Notes: generated by a model not told the origin, from the letters alone. DNA of 6,331 nucleotides from Phycisphaerae bacterium (GCA_022866005.1 JALHTV010000107.1:1-6331), one strand, 5' to 3'. Shown: positions 1 through 5,738, counted from the first letter of the stretch. Translations and numbers: made by a program.

Positions 1-111
1 CGGCAACGGTTGCAATTGCGATGAGATTGCAGACCGTCACTCAAGGTGTTGGCTGCCCACGACATTCTGCGTTTGATCTGGAAGGGCCGCGCTTAAAGGG
101 CACTGCTCGTC
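1..111. other. Lower-GC segment with no supported gene, downstream of the broken proB
   Basis: This stretch follows the premature stop of the proB fragment. By hand count 1-120 is about 56% GC, against about 74% for 121-240. I translated all three minus-strand frames and none continues the glutamate 5-kinase sequence, so a simple one-base frameshift does not explain the truncation. A minus-strand reading frame with an ATG at 63-65 stays open to the window edge (about 21 codons). It has no Shine-Dalgarno site and no sequence I recognise, so I do not call it. The segment could be the flank of a deletion or insertion, or a mis-joined contig end. Confidence 0.5.
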
Positions 112-435
112 TTAACGCACGCCGTAACGGGCGAAGACGTCGTGGAAGGTCTGCATCAGCCGCCCCTGCCCCACGGCCGCGGCGGCCTGGAGCTGCGGCA
201 TGGTCTTGGGCCGAGCGGCCAGGCCCAGCTCGCCCATCCCCGAGGCGATGGCTCCGCTGGCGACCAGCGTCACCCGTCGGCCGGACTGGATCACCGCGGC
301 AATCTGGCTGGCCAGGCGGTCCACGGCGGCCAGATCCACCTGGCCATTGGCGGTGCAGAGGGCGTGGGTGCCGACCTTCACGACGATGTGGCGGCAGCGG
401 GCGATGGTTTGTTGTCTCAAGGCGGTTGCGGGCAT
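112..435 (-). pseudogene. proB: Truncated glutamate 5-kinase (5' third of proB)
   Basis: Intact glutamate 5-kinase phosphorylates L-glutamate with ATP, the first step of proline synthesis, in the cytoplasm. The 107 visible residues match the N-terminus of the amino-acid-kinase fold: a VVKVGTHAL strand with Lys20, the glycine-rich VASGAIASGMGELG loop (about 58-71, Ser60) and the AAVGQGRLM helix (86-94). The frame then stops (TAA) right after RYGVR, where intact family members go on with a segment like GQVLLTRxD. Full-length ProB is about 260 residues without, or 370 with, a PUA domain. The fragment lacks the later substrate-binding Asp/Asn residues and the nucleotide-binding half, so it is very unlikely to be an active kinase. 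The start is firm: ATG one base after the kdtA stop, with GAGG five bases upstream, implying co-transcription and coupling with kdtA. The break coincides with a fall in GC. Identity of the fragment is solid; whether the break is biological or an assembly artefact cannot be told here. Confidence 0.85.
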
Positions 436-436
436 G

Positions 437-1822
437 TCATCCTCGTGGCGGCGTGGCGGCCGCGGAGTGCGGGGTCTGCGGCGGCCGGGCGGTGTCGGCC
501 TCGACGACGTCGGTGGCGATGCCGCCGGGGGCGGCCGGGGTGCGGTTCAGGACGCGGCAGATCATCTCGACGTTGCGGCGCGTGGCGCCCTGCTGGCTGC
601 GGACGTAGGCCTGGGCCTGTCGCCCCGCGGCCGCGGCGGCGTCAGCGTCGCGCAGCCATTGGTCCAGCACGGCCTCCAGCTCGGCGGCGTCGGCCACGCG
701 GCGGCAGCCGCAGCGGGCGAGGTCGTCGGCCTGGGGGAAGTTGAACGTGTGCGGGCCGAAGGCGGTGGGCCTGCCCAACGCGGCCGACTCGATCATGTCC
801 GAGCCGCCCATCGGCACCAGGCTGCGCCCGACGAAGACGCAGGCGGCCAGGGCGTAGAACTTCCGCAGCTCGCCCATCGTGTCGCCCAGGATCACGGCCG
901 CAGGCGGCGTCGGGCCGGTGGCGCCATCCGGATGGGCACTGCGGCGGACCAGCGCATGCCCGGCGGACTCGATCAGCCGGGCGACCTCGTCGAACCGCTC
1001 GGGCTTGCGCGGGACGATGGCTAGGCGAAGGCCGCCGTGGCGGGCCCTGAGGCGCGCGTAGACGCCGAGCACGATGTGCTCCTCGCCGGGCCCGGTGCCG
1101 CCGGCGACCAGGAGCGGCTCGTTCGGCCGCAACCCCAGCGCCGCCGCCAGGACCTCCTGGGCGGGGAGATGATCGGCCACGGTGATCGTGTCGAACTTCA
1201 TCATGCCGGTCACGCAGACCTTCCCCGGATCGGCGCCCAGCGAGCGGAAGCGCTCGGCGTAGACCTCCTCCTGCACGCCGATCGCGGCCAGGCGGTTAAA
1301 CAGCCGCCCGGCTAGCGGGCCCAGCAGCTTGTAGCGGCGGTAGCCCTTGTCGGGGCTGATCCGCCCGTTGACCACGACGGCCGGGATGCCGCGGCGGTTG
1401 CAGGCGGCGAGGAAGTTGGGCCAGAACTCGCCCTCCATCAGCACCACCAGCGCCGGGCGCAGCCGCTCCAGCGCCCGCCCCACCGCCAGCGAGAAGTCCA
1501 TCGGCCAGCGGAACACCTGGTGGTCGGGCGCGAACAGCCGCCGCGCGGCCGCCATGCCGGTGTCCGTCGTGGAGCTGACGACCACGCGGAAGTCCGGCAG
1601 TTGCTCGTGCAGTTGCTCCACCAGCGTGCGGGCGGCGTTGACCTCACCCAGGCTGACTCCGTGCACCCAGATCACCGGCTGCAAGCCATAGCGGATGGGC
1701 ACGGCGCCCAGCCGCTGGGCGATGTCCGAGCGATAGCGCCCGTGGCGGATCATGCGGTAGATCCACAGCGGGCTGCCCAGCGTCAGTCCCAGCACATAGC
1801 CGATGTCCAGCAGGAGTCCCAT
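437..1822 (-). CDS. kdtA/waaA: 3-deoxy-D-manno-octulosonic acid (Kdo) transferase
   Basis: Transfers Kdo from CMP-Kdo to a lipid A precursor at the inner face of the cytoplasmic membrane, starting the LPS inner core. Family marks in order: an N-terminal hydrophobic anchor (about residues 2-24), WVHGVSLGEV (52-61, with the Glu the family uses as catalytic base), LMEGEFWPN (128-136), VNGRIS (151-156), TGMMKFD (205-211), GGTGPGEEH (241-249), PRKPERF (271-277), GDTMGELRKFYALAACVFVG (313-332) and GGSDMIESAALGRP (339-352). The ATG giving 461 aa was chosen because the longer frame begins with a TTG that is itself the -35 box TTGACA. No Shine-Dalgarno site precedes the ATG, and the promoter would start the RNA 2-3 bases before it, so the mRNA is probably leaderless. 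Two motifs depart from enterobacterial WaaA (GMMKFD for GN(L/M)KFD; GGSD for GGHN), and a Pro/Ala-rich tail of about 35 residues (about 427-461) follows the conserved domain. The gene is followed directly by the proB fragment. Confidence 0.93.
   Translation of the reverse strand: MGLLLDIGYVLGLTLGSPLWIYRMIRHGRYRSDIAQRLGAVPIRYGLQPVIWVHGVSLGEVNAARTLVEQLHEQLPDFRVVVSSTTDTGMAAARRLFAPDHQVFRWPMDFSLAVGRALERLRPALVVLMEGEFWPNFLAACNRRGIPAVVVNGRISPDKGYRRYKLLGPLAGRLFNRLAAIGVQEEVYAERFRSLGADPGKVCVTGMMKFDTITVADHLPAQEVLAAALGLRPNEPLLVAGGTGPGEEHIVLGVYARLRARHGGLRLAIVPRKPERFDEVARLIESAGHALVRRSAHPDGATGPTPPAAVILGDTMGELRKFYALAACVFVGRSLVPMGGSDMIESAALGRPTAFGPHTFNFPQADDLARCGCRRVADAAELEAVLDQWLRDADAAAAAGRQAQAYVRSQQGATRRNVEMICRVLNRTPAAPGGIATDVVEADTARPPQTPHSAAATPPRG
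441..444 (-). promoter_or_regulatory. Ribosome binding site for the proB fragment
   Basis: GAGG on the minus strand sits five bases before the proB ATG, inside the last codons of kdtA. It fixes the proB start and suggests translation coupled to kdtA. Confidence 0.6.
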
Positions 1823-1831
1823 GACGCGGCT

Positions 1832-1861
1832 AGTATGTTCGCCGCGATAGAGGCCTGTCAA
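1832..1861 (-). promoter_or_regulatory. Sigma70-like promoter of kdtA (probably leaderless)
   Basis: On the minus strand the -35 box is TTGACA (1856-1861, perfect consensus), followed by an 18-bp spacer and the -10 box CATACT (1832-1837, 4 of 6). Nine bases separate the -10 box from the kdtA ATG, so the predicted RNA start lies 2-3 bases before the ATG and leaves no room for a Shine-Dalgarno site. Confidence 0.65.
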
Positions 1862-1866
1862 TCACA

Positions 1867-1876
1867 GCCCGCGGGC
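1867..1876. promoter_or_regulatory. Perfect 10-bp palindrome between divergent promoters (possible operator)
   Basis: GCCCGCGGGC is its own reverse complement. Its centre (1871.5) lies within half a base of the midpoint between the -35 boxes of the kdtA and HIT promoters (1872). The first eight bases, GCCCGCGG, recur in direct orientation at 1891-1898 inside the spacer of the HIT promoter. Symmetry and placement suggest a shared regulator site, but GC-only palindromes arise easily in DNA of this composition. Confidence 0.3.
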
Positions 1877-1882
1877 CGCGCG

Positions 1883-1911
1883 TTGTCATCGCCCGCGGTG
1901 GGTGCTATAGT
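1883..1911 (+). promoter_or_regulatory. Sigma70-like promoter of the HIT-dGTPase operon (leaderless)
   Basis: The -35 box is TTGTCA (1883-1888), the spacer is exactly 17 bp, and the -10 box is TATAGT (1906-1911); each box matches 5 of 6 consensus positions. Only seven bases lie between the -10 box and the HIT ATG at 1919, so the expected RNA start falls on or next to the A of the ATG. No Shine-Dalgarno site is present. Confidence 0.75.
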
Positions 1912-1918
1912 CGCGGCC

Positions 1919-2458
1919 ATGAGCAAGCGGCCCGGCAACAGGCGGCGTCGAGCGAACATCTGGGCGCCCTGGCGGATGGAGTACATCGACGGCCTGGCGG
2001 TGGCCGACGACGGCTGCTTCCTGTGCCGCTGCCGCGATGGCGGCGACGACGTCAGGGACTTGGTCCTGTGGCGTGGGCCGCGGGTGCTGGTGGTGCTGAA
2101 TCGCTTCCCGTACACCGGCGGGCACAGCTTGGTCGCACCGCTGGAGCACCTGGCGGCCCCCACCGACCTGGACGATTCGACGTTGCTGGAGATGTTCCAG
2201 ATGGTCCGCGACCTCCAGCGCGTGCTGGAGAAGACCATCCGCCCCCAGGGGTTCAACATCGGCATGAACCTCGGGCACTGCGCCGGGGCCGGCCTGCCGG
2301 ACCACCTGCACGTGCACGTGGTGCCGCGATGGAGCGGGGACACGAACTTCATGCCCGTGCTGGGCGAAGCGACCGTCATTCCCGTGGCGCTCGCGAAGCT
2401 CCACGCCCAACTGCGCCAGGCCGCAGGGGAGCTGAACCTGCCCTGGCAGATGCCATGA
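1919..2458 (+). CDS. HIT-family protein, Ap4A phosphorylase/hydrolase-like
   Basis: A histidine-triad nucleotide-binding protein of 179 aa. The family cleaves or phosphorolyses nucleotide phosphoanhydrides and phosphoramidates; the closest remembered type is the bacterial Ap4A phosphorylase-like group, exemplified by Mycobacterium Rv2613c. Seen in sequence: a short Arg-rich N-terminus, the IWAPWRMEYI motif (14-23) typical of this group, a CFLC pair (Cys33, Cys36) that often binds zinc, FPYTGGHSLVAP (63-74), NIGMNLG (113-119) and the HIT triad HLHVHVV (129-135), whose middle His131 is the expected nucleotidylated residue. The frame is open far upstream, but the ATG at 1919 is chosen because homology begins there and the promoter sits just before it, making the mRNA probably leaderless. 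The stop overlaps the dGTPase start (ATGA), so the two genes are one operon. Exact substrate is not determinable from sequence. Confidence 0.9.
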   Translation: MSKRPGNRRRRANIWAPWRMEYIDGLAVADDGCFLCRCRDGGDDVRDLVLWRGPRVLVVLNRFPYTGGHSLVAPLEHLAAPTDLDDSTLLEMFQMVRDLQRVLEKTIRPQGFNIGMNLGHCAGAGLPDHLHVHVVPRWSGDTNFMPVLGEATVIPVALAKLHAQLRQAAGELNLPWQMP

Positions 2459-3663
2459 CCGCCCCCTCGCCCAGCCCGCATCAGCGCTACGAGGAGCACC
2501 ACGAGGCCTGGCTGCACCCGGCCGCCGTGAGGGAACAAGATAGCGCCGGGCGGAAGCACGTCGAAGAGGAGCACCCCTACCGCACGTGCTTCCAGCGCGA
2601 TCGCGACCGCATCGTGCACTGCTCGGCCTTCAGGCGGCTGGACTTCAAGACGCAGGTGTTCGTGCCGCACGAGCATGACCACTTCCGCACCCGCATGACC
2701 CACACGCTGGAGGTCGCCCAGATCGGCCGAACGATCGGGCGGGCGCTGCGCCTGAACGAGGACCTCATCGAGGCGGTCGCCCTCGCGCACGACCTGGGCC
2801 ATCCGCCCTTCGGCCACGGCGGCGAGGAGGTGCTGGACGGGCTGATGGCCGCCCACGGGGGCTTTGAGCACAACCGCCAGGCGCTCCGCGTGGTGGACCA
2901 CCTGGAGCATCCGTATCCGACGTTCCGCGGGCTGAACCTCACCACCGTCGTCCGCGAGTGCCTGGCCAAGCACCGCACGCGTTACGACACGCCGGTGTGC
3001 CCGGAGTTCGACCCCGCCCTGCGCCCGCCGCTGGAGGGGCAACTGGTGGACCTGGCCGACGAGATCGCCTACACCGCCGCCGATCTGGAGGACGCCCTGG
3101 CCGCGGGCGTGATCGCGCAGGAGCAATTGCAGGACCTGACGCTGTGGCGCGATGCCTGGCAGACGGCGCAGCGCGAATATCCCGCCGCCGCGGCGCACCA
3201 CCAGCGGATCCGCGCCTGCAAGGCCGTGCTGGCGGCGATGGCGGACGATGCTGTCGCCACCAGCGCCGAGCGCCTGGACCGCCTGAACCCCCGAACCGTC
3301 CAGGCCGTGCGGGAGGCCCAGCGCATCGTGGCCTTCTCAGAGGAGCTGGCCCCCGCGGTCCGTCAGCTTCAGGACTTCCTGATGCAGCAGGTCTACCTGC
3401 GCGGCGAGAACGCCGATCGCGACCGCCAGGCCGCTCAGATCATCCGCGAGCTGTTCGCTGCCTACCTCGCCGACCCTAGCCTGCTGCCGCCGCGATATCA
3501 GCGGCTCATCGACGCCGACTCTGCTCTGCGAAGCGCTACGCAGAGCACGAGCGGGCTGTACCGCGTGGCCTGCGACTACATCGCGGGCATGACCGACCGC
3601 TTCTGCCGACAGGAACACGCCAAGGTCTGCGGCGACCGATCCCCGCCGGTGGGAACCCCTTGA
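2455..3663 (+). CDS. dgt: dGTPase-like dNTP triphosphohydrolase (HD domain)
   Basis: Enzymes of this family hydrolyse dNTPs to a deoxynucleoside plus triphosphate in the cytoplasm, helping to set dNTP pools. The protein has 402 aa, in the range of the shorter Dgt-like form rather than the roughly 500-aa E. coli Dgt. Seen: the family signature DRDRIVHCSAFRRLDFKTQVF around residues 49-69; metal-binding His83 (MTHTLEV), His112-Asp113 (AHDLGHPPFGHGG) and Asp202 (LADEIAY), completing H...HD...D; and the C-terminal DYIAGMTDRF (374-383). The ATG overlaps the HIT stop by ATGA. No good Shine-Dalgarno site is close, so it probably relies on coupled translation from the HIT gene. Oddity: residues about 356-365 (SALRSATQST), just before the conserved GLYRVACDYIAGMTD block, are encoded by a 26-bp near-palindrome and look like an in-frame insertion. 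All catalytic residues are intact, so activity is expected. Confidence 0.92.
   Translation: MTAPSPSPHQRYEEHHEAWLHPAAVREQDSAGRKHVEEEHPYRTCFQRDRDRIVHCSAFRRLDFKTQVFVPHEHDHFRTRMTHTLEVAQIGRTIGRALRLNEDLIEAVALAHDLGHPPFGHGGEEVLDGLMAAHGGFEHNRQALRVVDHLEHPYPTFRGLNLTTVVRECLAKHRTRYDTPVCPEFDPALRPPLEGQLVDLADEIAYTAADLEDALAAGVIAQEQLQDLTLWRDAWQTAQREYPAAAAHHQRIRACKAVLAAMADDAVATSAERLDRLNPRTVQAVREAQRIVAFSEELAPAVRQLQDFLMQQVYLRGENADRDRQAAQIIRELFAAYLADPSLLPPRYQRLIDADSALRSATQSTSGLYRVACDYIAGMTDRFCRQEHAKVCGDRSPPVGTP
3522..3547. repeat. 26-bp near-perfect palindrome inside dgt
   Basis: Arms TGCTCTGCG (3522-3530) and CGCAGAGCA (3539-3547) are exact inverted complements. The 8-base centre, AAGCGCTA, is itself palindromic except for one A-A pair, so 12 of 13 base pairs match. 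It is read in frame as part of dgt (residues about 356-365) without a stop. It could be a small dispersed palindromic element or an RNA hairpin. No second copy occurs in this window; only the 9-mer GCTCTGCGA recurs, at 3980-3988, within another gene. Confidence 0.6.
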
Positions 3664-3676
3664 TCGCTGCGCGGGT

Positions 3677-4309
3677 CTAGCGACTGGCTTGGATGGTGGC
3701 GTCGATCTGGGCCTTGAGCTTCGGCAGGCCGTCGTCCAGGATCCGCCCCAGCCCGCTGGCGGGGTCTATGGGCCCGAAAGGTCCCACATCGACCTTGCCT
3801 TCCCAGGCCCATACCACCTGGCCGGACTCCACCTCCACACAGCGGCAGTTAAAGGACACCATGTGGCCTGCCAGCGTGCCGTTCGACCAGCAGGAGTAGG
3901 TGTTCACCGTCCCGATAACCAGATAGTCCACCCGGAGGAATTGACCGATTTCCTGGTAGCGACCCTGCTTGATCAGCTCGCTCTGCGAGAGGTCCTTTTC
4001 CGCCAGGAGCCTGGCCAGCCGGGACCGCTCGATGACCTGGAACCGCGGGATCTCCAGCAGCCGGGCGCTGACACCGTCCGCGACGTACTTGCCCGCGTTG
4101 GGCGCGTGAACGACCGTCTGCCCATAGGCCACGGTGCCGGAGGGAGGAACCCAATCGAAGTCCAGCACGGCGACGGACATCGTCTCCTTGAAGGGGTAGC
4201 CCTGCTTGACCGTGACCGTCGAAGGTCCCACGCACCCCCAAGTCGCCAAGGCCGCTGCGCACAGCAGGCCTGCAAAAACACCACGCCTTGCCTTCGCCAC
4301 CGCCGCCAT
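3677..4309 (-). CDS. CsgG/LpoB-like predicted lipoprotein
   Basis: A 210-aa exported protein. N-terminal basic residues (KARR, 6-9), a hydrophobic stretch (about 11-22) and a Cys at 26 after LATWG form a signal peptide with a non-classical lipobox (Thr at -3, Gly at -1), so lipidation is likely but not certain. The mature part matches the CsgG/LpoB/GNA1162-type fold: VAVLDFDW (47-53), VADGVSARLLEIPRFQVIERSRLARLL (76-102), a short helix, then VDYLVIGTVNTYS (127-139) and RCVEVESGQVVW (156-167). CsgG itself builds the curli secretion pore; LpoB activates a peptidoglycan synthase. At this length, and with no curli genes nearby, the specific role is open. The ATG at 4309 is chosen for its GAGGTG site and signal peptide; a longer frame starts at a TTG that belongs to the promoter. 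It lies downstream of lemA with its own promoter and converges on dgt with 13 bp between stops. Confidence 0.8.
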   Translation of the reverse strand: MAAVAKARRGVFAGLLCAAALATWGCVGPSTVTVKQGYPFKETMSVAVLDFDWVPPSGTVAYGQTVVHAPNAGKYVADGVSARLLEIPRFQVIERSRLARLLAEKDLSQSELIKQGRYQEIGQFLRVDYLVIGTVNTYSCWSNGTLAGHMVSFNCRCVEVESGQVVWAWEGKVDVGPFGPIDPASGLGRILDDGLPKLKAQIDATIQASR

Positions 4310-4313
4310 CAAG

Positions 4314-4319
4314 CACCTC
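4314..4319 (-). promoter_or_regulatory. Ribosome binding site of the CsgG-like lipoprotein gene
   Basis: GAGGTG on the minus strand lies four bases (six from the GAGG core) before the ATG at 4309. It decides this start over upstream in-frame candidates. Confidence 0.65.
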
Positions 4320-4367
4320 AACAAACTGACGGATCGCACAGCGACCATGACACAGACCTGCGGCCCG

Positions 4368-4396
4368 AGGATAGGTCCGCTCCCGGCGAGCGTCAA
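4368..4396 (-). promoter_or_regulatory. Sigma70-like promoter of the CsgG-like gene, overlapping the lemA stop
   Basis: The -35 box is TTGACG (4391-4396, 5 of 6), the spacer 17 bp and the -10 box TATCCT (4368-4373, 4 of 6). The predicted RNA start is near 4361, giving a 5' leader of about 50 bases that contains the ribosome binding site. The lemA stop codon (4393-4395) lies inside the -35 box. Confidence 0.6.
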
Positions 4397-5001
4397 GCGC
4401 GTTCGCCGAGGGTGACGGCCGGAGCGGCGCGGACGCCGGCGTCTTCGATCTCGAAGAACTCCTCGGCCTTGAATGAGAAGACCGCGGCGATGAGGTTGGA
4501 GGGAAAGACGCCGATCCGCGTGTTCAGGTCGCGGACGTTGGCATTGTAGAAGCGCCGGGCGGCCTGGATGCGGTCCTCGGTGTTGGCCAGTTCCTTCTGG
4601 AGCTCCAGGAAGTTGGCGGAGGCCTTCAGGTCCGGGTACCGCTCCACCACGGCAAACAGCTGCCGCAGCGCGGCCACGAAGAGGTTCTCATCGCGGGCCT
4701 GGCTGGCCGGGGAGCCAACCGAGGCCACGGCGCGGTTGCGGGCCTCGACGACCTCGGCGAGCACGGTCCGCTCGTGGGCGGCGTAGCCCTTGACCGTCTC
4801 GAGGAGGTTGGGGATCAGGTCGTAGCGGCGGCGCAGCTCGGTGTCGATGCCCGACCAGCTCTCCCGGCAGTGCTGCCTCAACCGCACCAGCGTGTTGTAT
4901 GTGACTATCGCCCAGATCGCCGCCAGGAGGACGATCCCCAGGACCAGGAACCACAAAATCGGCGGCGAGCCATCCTGGGCCATCAAATAGTGGAAATGCA
5001 T
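4393..5001 (-). CDS. lemA: LemA family membrane protein
   Basis: LemA proteins are widespread inner-membrane proteins with one N-terminal membrane helix and a long helical cytoplasmic domain; their biochemical role is not settled. The 202-aa protein shows a TM segment (about 14-34) followed directly by YNTLVRLRQ (35-43), WSGIDTELRRRYDLIPNLLETVKGYAAHE (49-77), then AVVERYPDLKASANFLELQKEL (117-138), TEDRIQAARRFYN (141-153), LNTRIGVFPSNLIA (159-172) and the terminal FFEIED (182-187), all in family order and at normal length. The start is firm: a strong AAGGAGG site six bases upstream, with the ATG overlapping the upstream gene's TGA by one base (TGATG). It is probably co-transcribed with the DUF3137-like gene; LemA and DUF3137 proteins are often neighbours, which supports that call. 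Confidence 0.95.
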   Translation of the reverse strand: MHFHYLMAQDGSPPILWFLVLGIVLLAAIWAIVTYNTLVRLRQHCRESWSGIDTELRRRYDLIPNLLETVKGYAAHERTVLAEVVEARNRAVASVGSPASQARDENLFVAALRQLFAVVERYPDLKASANFLELQKELANTEDRIQAARRFYNANVRDLNTRIGVFPSNLIAAVFSFKAEEFFEIEDAGVRAAPAVTLGERA

Positions 5002-5738
5002 CAGGCCCCTCCTTGTTCGCTGCGCCCCAGAGTGCCTTGCTGGCGCAGGACGTACTCCGGCAGCCGGTCCAGCAGGCCGCAGACCACCCGGCAGGCCGCT
5101 TCGTAGTCGGCGGGCTGGAATTGCTGGTCCCGATAGCAAATCACCTGGCGCAGGCCGAACTGGATCTTGAAGGGCGGGCTGGCCATCAGGAACTCCATCG
5201 TCCGCGGATAAATGACGTCGTAGGCCCAGCGTTTATTCGGCGCTTTGACGTAGAACCGCCGGCTGAACTCGGCCGACTCGAAGTCGATGTCGTCGGCGCC
5301 GAAAAACTCCGAGACCTTGTCCAACAAGCCCTCCGGCCGGATGAACAGCGGCTGGAGCACTACGCCGCTGTCCAGGATCACGGCGGAGAACAGGTGGGTC
5401 TGCCTGTGTTTGCCGCTGCCGGTAACGTAGTGGTAGTCGAAGCCCAGCATGGGTCTGGGGCCCCAGGGGCCCTGGATCAGGTTGAAGGCGTAGCGGCTGT
5501 GGCCCTGCTGCAGGCAGGTGAACTCGGGATACTGCCCTTCCAGGGAGCCGCTTCGGCCGGGGGTGAAGTCCAGCTTCCGACCGGTCGCCCAGGCCAGCAG
5601 CGCCGTCCGCCGTTTGGCCGCCGCGCGCCAGCCGTACAAGGCCAGACCCGCGACTAATAGCAGGAAGGCAATGACGGCCCAGGGCGACTCCAATCGGTGA
5701 CGCGCCGCCAAGACCGCTCCGGACAGAAGCTCGATCAT
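5001..5738 (-). CDS. Membrane-anchored protein, DUF3137-like (unknown function)
   Basis: A 245-aa protein with one clear hydrophobic segment (about 19-37, ending at GLALYGW), a basic stretch after it (RAAAKRR, 38-44) and a soluble domain. Residues about 125-185 (LQPLFIRP...GADDIDFESAEFSRRFYVKAPNKR, then AYDVIYPRTMEFLMA) recall the DUF3137 pattern, in which an E..F...F.V segment leads to an A..(I/L)xP..ME.L segment. This is a remembered resemblance, strengthened by the lemA neighbour, and not a confident family assignment. The orientation of the anchor suggests a cytoplasmic domain (positive-inside), an inference. The ATG overlaps the cstA stop by ATGA and has GGGGAG nine bases upstream. It is probably the middle gene of a cstA-DUF-lemA operon. 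No catalytic motif is evident. Confidence 0.72.
   Translation of the reverse strand: MIELLSGAVLAARHRLESPWAVIAFLLLVAGLALYGWRAAAKRRTALLAWATGRKLDFTPGRSGSLEGQYPEFTCLQQGHSRYAFNLIQGPWGPRPMLGFDYHYVTGSGKHRQTHLFSAVILDSGVVLQPLFIRPEGLLDKVSEFFGADDIDFESAEFSRRFYVKAPNKRWAYDVIYPRTMEFLMASPPFKIQFGLRQVICYRDQQFQPADYEAACRVVCGLLDRLPEYVLRQQGTLGRSEQGGA
5008..5014 (-). promoter_or_regulatory. Strong ribosome binding site of lemA
   Basis: AAGGAGG on the minus strand, six bases before the lemA ATG and inside the last codons of the upstream gene. It fixes the lemA start and contrasts with the absence of any such site before kdtA and the HIT gene. Confidence 0.75.

Noticed and set aside
1..65. Short minus-strand frame from an ATG at 63-65 to the window edge
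   Set aside because: About 21 codons, no ribosome binding site and no recognised homology; too little to call.
21..1024. Several long plus-strand open frames over kdtA and proB
   Set aside because: Shadows of the conserved minus-strand genes; translations are low-complexity Arg/Gly/Ala-rich with no recognisable domain.
1823..1861. TTG start extending kdtA by 13 codons
   Set aside because: The TTG is the first three bases of the -35 box TTGACA; the extension would be translated from promoter DNA, has no ribosome binding site, and family homology begins at the internal ATG.
1520..1918. Upstream extension of the HIT frame
   Set aside because: This part is antisense to kdtA and crosses the promoter; HIT-family similarity starts only after 1919.
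1858..3201. 447-codon minus-strand open frame antisense to the HIT and dGTPase genes
   Set aside because: A GC-rich shadow frame: its translation is Arg/Gly/Val-rich with no family features, while the opposite strand carries two clearly conserved proteins.
3643..3655. Possible hairpin CCCCGCCGGTGGG at the end of dgt as a terminator
   Set aside because: Only about three or four pairs with a wobble, and no T run follows on either strand.
3977..3989. Small inverted repeat CTCGC-TCT-GCGAG inside the lipoprotein gene
   Set aside because: Five-base arms are expected by chance in GC-rich coding DNA, and the residues it encodes fit the family normally.
4310..4396. TTG start extending the CsgG-like protein by 29 codons
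   Set aside because: The TTG belongs to the -35 box TTGACG; the ATG at 4309 has a proper GAGGTG site and gives a normal signal peptide.
5002..5139. N-terminal extension of lemA by 46 codons
   Set aside because: It overlaps the DUF3137-like gene in another frame, reads Arg/Pro/Gly-rich, and bypasses the strong AAGGAGG site before 5001.
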